DNA from: Membranipora membranacea
Taxonomy: Eukaryota; Bryozoa; Gymnolaemata; Cheilostomatida; Membraniporidae
Direction of reading: 5' to 3'
DNA length: 64,000 bases
Assembly: GCA_914767715.1 (NCBI GenBank)
Contig: OU612072.1
Coordinates: 11,284,001 to 11,348,000 of the forward strand
The position numbers and the translations under genes are program-made. The first letter of the stretch is position 1. Each line of letters opens with the position of its first letter. Under the pieces are notes generated by a model. The model saw nothing but the letters and a program-made list of their open reading frames with translations, was not told the DNA's origin and searched no databases. Below are positions 62,892 through 64,000 of this stretch, one piece after another.

Positions 62892-63475
62892 ATTACGCTA
62901 TGCAAAACTCAAAGTAGTTGCTGACTCTAAGCTGGATAACACTTCAGTTTAGGGGAGGTTCCAAGACATTGCTGTAATGATGATAGAGCACAGGCTAAAA
63001 AATAACAGGAACAGGAAACTGCTCTGTAGTATTCTATTTTAGCTGAGTTTGAGCACCTGATGGATGTAATGTTTCACAAGAATTCTGGCTGAAGAATCAT
63101 CCGAATAAGATTTTGTCTTTTTGCCTATGCAGAAGGTGCAATCTGCTATTGATCGATGAGAAGTTGTTTGTAACCTTGGTTGCCCTTTAAGTATGGGGAC
63201 CTAAAATTTGCACGACCCCAATTAATCAAATTTACATCAGGTTTTTACCCTGAATCCGCTGAGATGGTACTCAAGCTAAGTGAATTAATTCACTCTCTGC
63301 CGATCAGATATAAACATGCGATACTGTATCAAGTGATCAGCTGGTGCAATGATATATCTTTGTGGCAGTTGATAGTTTGTGATCACACAGCTGGTGATGG
63401 CGAGTAACTATATTTTAACTTCAGCATACAGAGACATCCTTCCCACGACATCAGACAGTCAAGTTCTTTCAGCTA

Positions 63476-63798
63476 CTAAGGGTTCTGTAGGCTAGGAGTA
63501 TTACCTCTCACTTGACTCATTTCTACAACCTAGAAGAAAATGAGGTTTTATTTGTTAAATCTATGCTTTTTTTTTAATTTTTTGAGGGCAACTGAGGAAA
63601 TTGCAGTTACCAAGAAAAACCAAGCTTGACTTTATGTTCATAGTTTTTGACCTTACCTGCTCGGCTTCATGTTCCTGCTGAGATGTTTTCATTTTCTTTG
63701 CGACCTCTCTTATTGTGATGATCATAAAAAGTACTCCGATGACATCTAGTAACACGAGACCATAGAGGAAGAGTTCTTCTTCCGATAATCCACGAGCA
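63476..63798 (-). CDS. Last two exons of a membrane protein gene, copy B (continues beyond the window)
   Basis: Exon 63657-63798 encodes GLSEEELFLYGLVLLDVIGV then LFMIITIREVAKKM, a membrane helix of about 20 residues, followed by a charged tail ending QQEHEAEQ (donor GTAAGG). A terminal exon (63476-63484) adds Asn-Pro and the stop. The acceptor (TTTTTCAG at 63799-63806) implies upstream exons beyond 63.8 kb, probably beyond the window. The topology would be a helix near the C-terminus with a short tail of about 22 residues. Family unknown. The conserved two-residue final exon in both copies supports the splicing. Confidence 0.5.
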
Positions 63799-64000
63799 CT
63801 GAAAAATTGGAGCATTGTATATTTATATGTATTTGTCATTGAATTCCATATCTGGAATAGCATCATTAGCTTTCTTTTGCAAAACAAAGGGCTTGCAAAA
63901 ATAGCCAGTCCCTAGTAGCAATCTAGAAATGCCCTAATCATCGACACTGTATGGGGTATAATTACTGTTTGCAATTTTGTAAACAAGACAATTTCTCAGG

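Larger units (their letters stand above)
61063..63186. mobile_element. TTAA-flanked inverted-repeat element (piggyBac-like MITE) enlarged by a LINE
   Basis: 15-bp perfect inverted ends AGGGCAACCAAGGTT (61063-61077; reverse complement at 63172-63186) are flanked by TTAA on both sides (61059-61062 and 63187-63190), the target duplication of piggyBac-type transposons. Copy A of the surrounding duplication lacks the element at the matching place (ATTAATATAAGGACC), which serves as the empty site. Without the LINE inside (61161-62891) it would be about 384 bp with no transposase, so a non-autonomous MITE. Confidence 0.88.
57860..63900. repeat. Tandem segmental duplication, second copy expanded by insertions
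   Basis: Copy A (57860-59070) is matched by 59380-59545, 60630-61058 and 63191-63830, in the same order. Shared blocks include CGCAACCATACCACAGTCTT, ATGTGACCAAATACTTGATA and AAGCTAAGTGAATTAATTCA. Between these pieces copy B has an extra 1.1 kb (59546-60629) and a 2.1-kb transposon (61063-63186). The start of the extra 1.1 kb is undefined, so a third partial copy cannot be excluded. Confidence 0.85.

Overview
The window is animal nuclear DNA. Genes are split into short exons (60-350 bp) with GT-AG introns of about 100-600 bp, the DNA is AT-rich, and it holds many transposon remnants, minisatellites and local duplications. There are no operons and no bacterial features. The content (an NHL-propeller protein joined to Thr-rich and Cys-bearing repeat exons, PREP-like peptidase, CR1/L2-like LINE, P-like transposase, TTAA-flanked MITE) fits an invertebrate metazoan such as a sponge or another marine animal. 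I cannot name the species. All gene models below were spliced by eye and tested by codon phase.

Layout. 1-4.4 kb: nothing clearly coding. 4.45-8.64 kb (+): seven-exon gene for an NHL beta-propeller, a Thr-rich linker and three related small Cys-bearing modules. 8.88-9.27 kb: a MITE with 23-bp inverted ends. 11.2-12.45 kb (+): a decayed gene for a secreted Cys-rich protein. 13.23-13.62 kb: about 55 copies of a 7-bp unit. 16.3-17.5, 29.6-30.3 and 30.9-32.8 kb (-): three paralogous single-pass receptors with one eight-cysteine ectodomain resembling the BCMA/TACI type of TNF-receptor module. The first and third look intact; the middle one has a frameshift. Between them (20-29.5 kb) lie broken transposon genes, a duplicated exon, a small secreted ORF, tRNA-like pseudogenes, long palindromes and a G-rich tandem repeat. 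33-37 kb holds repeats and a short retroelement with target-site duplications. 37.4-38.8 kb (-): a three-exon gene end of unknown role. 39.0-45.0 kb (-): a many-exon, frameshifted transposon-derived gene. 49.2-56.5 kb (-): a complete 18-exon prolyl oligopeptidase with Ser608, Asp691 and His730. 57.9-63.9 kb: a tandem duplication carrying the last exons of a membrane protein; one copy contains a TTAA-flanked MITE, which itself contains a 5'-truncated LINE.

The strongest candidate for something undescribed is the three-gene receptor cluster, which keeps the same exon sizes and phase-1 introns while the tails diverge. Next is the NHL gene, whose repeat modules are each encoded by one symmetrical phase 1-1 exon. 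Functions are inferred from sequence only.
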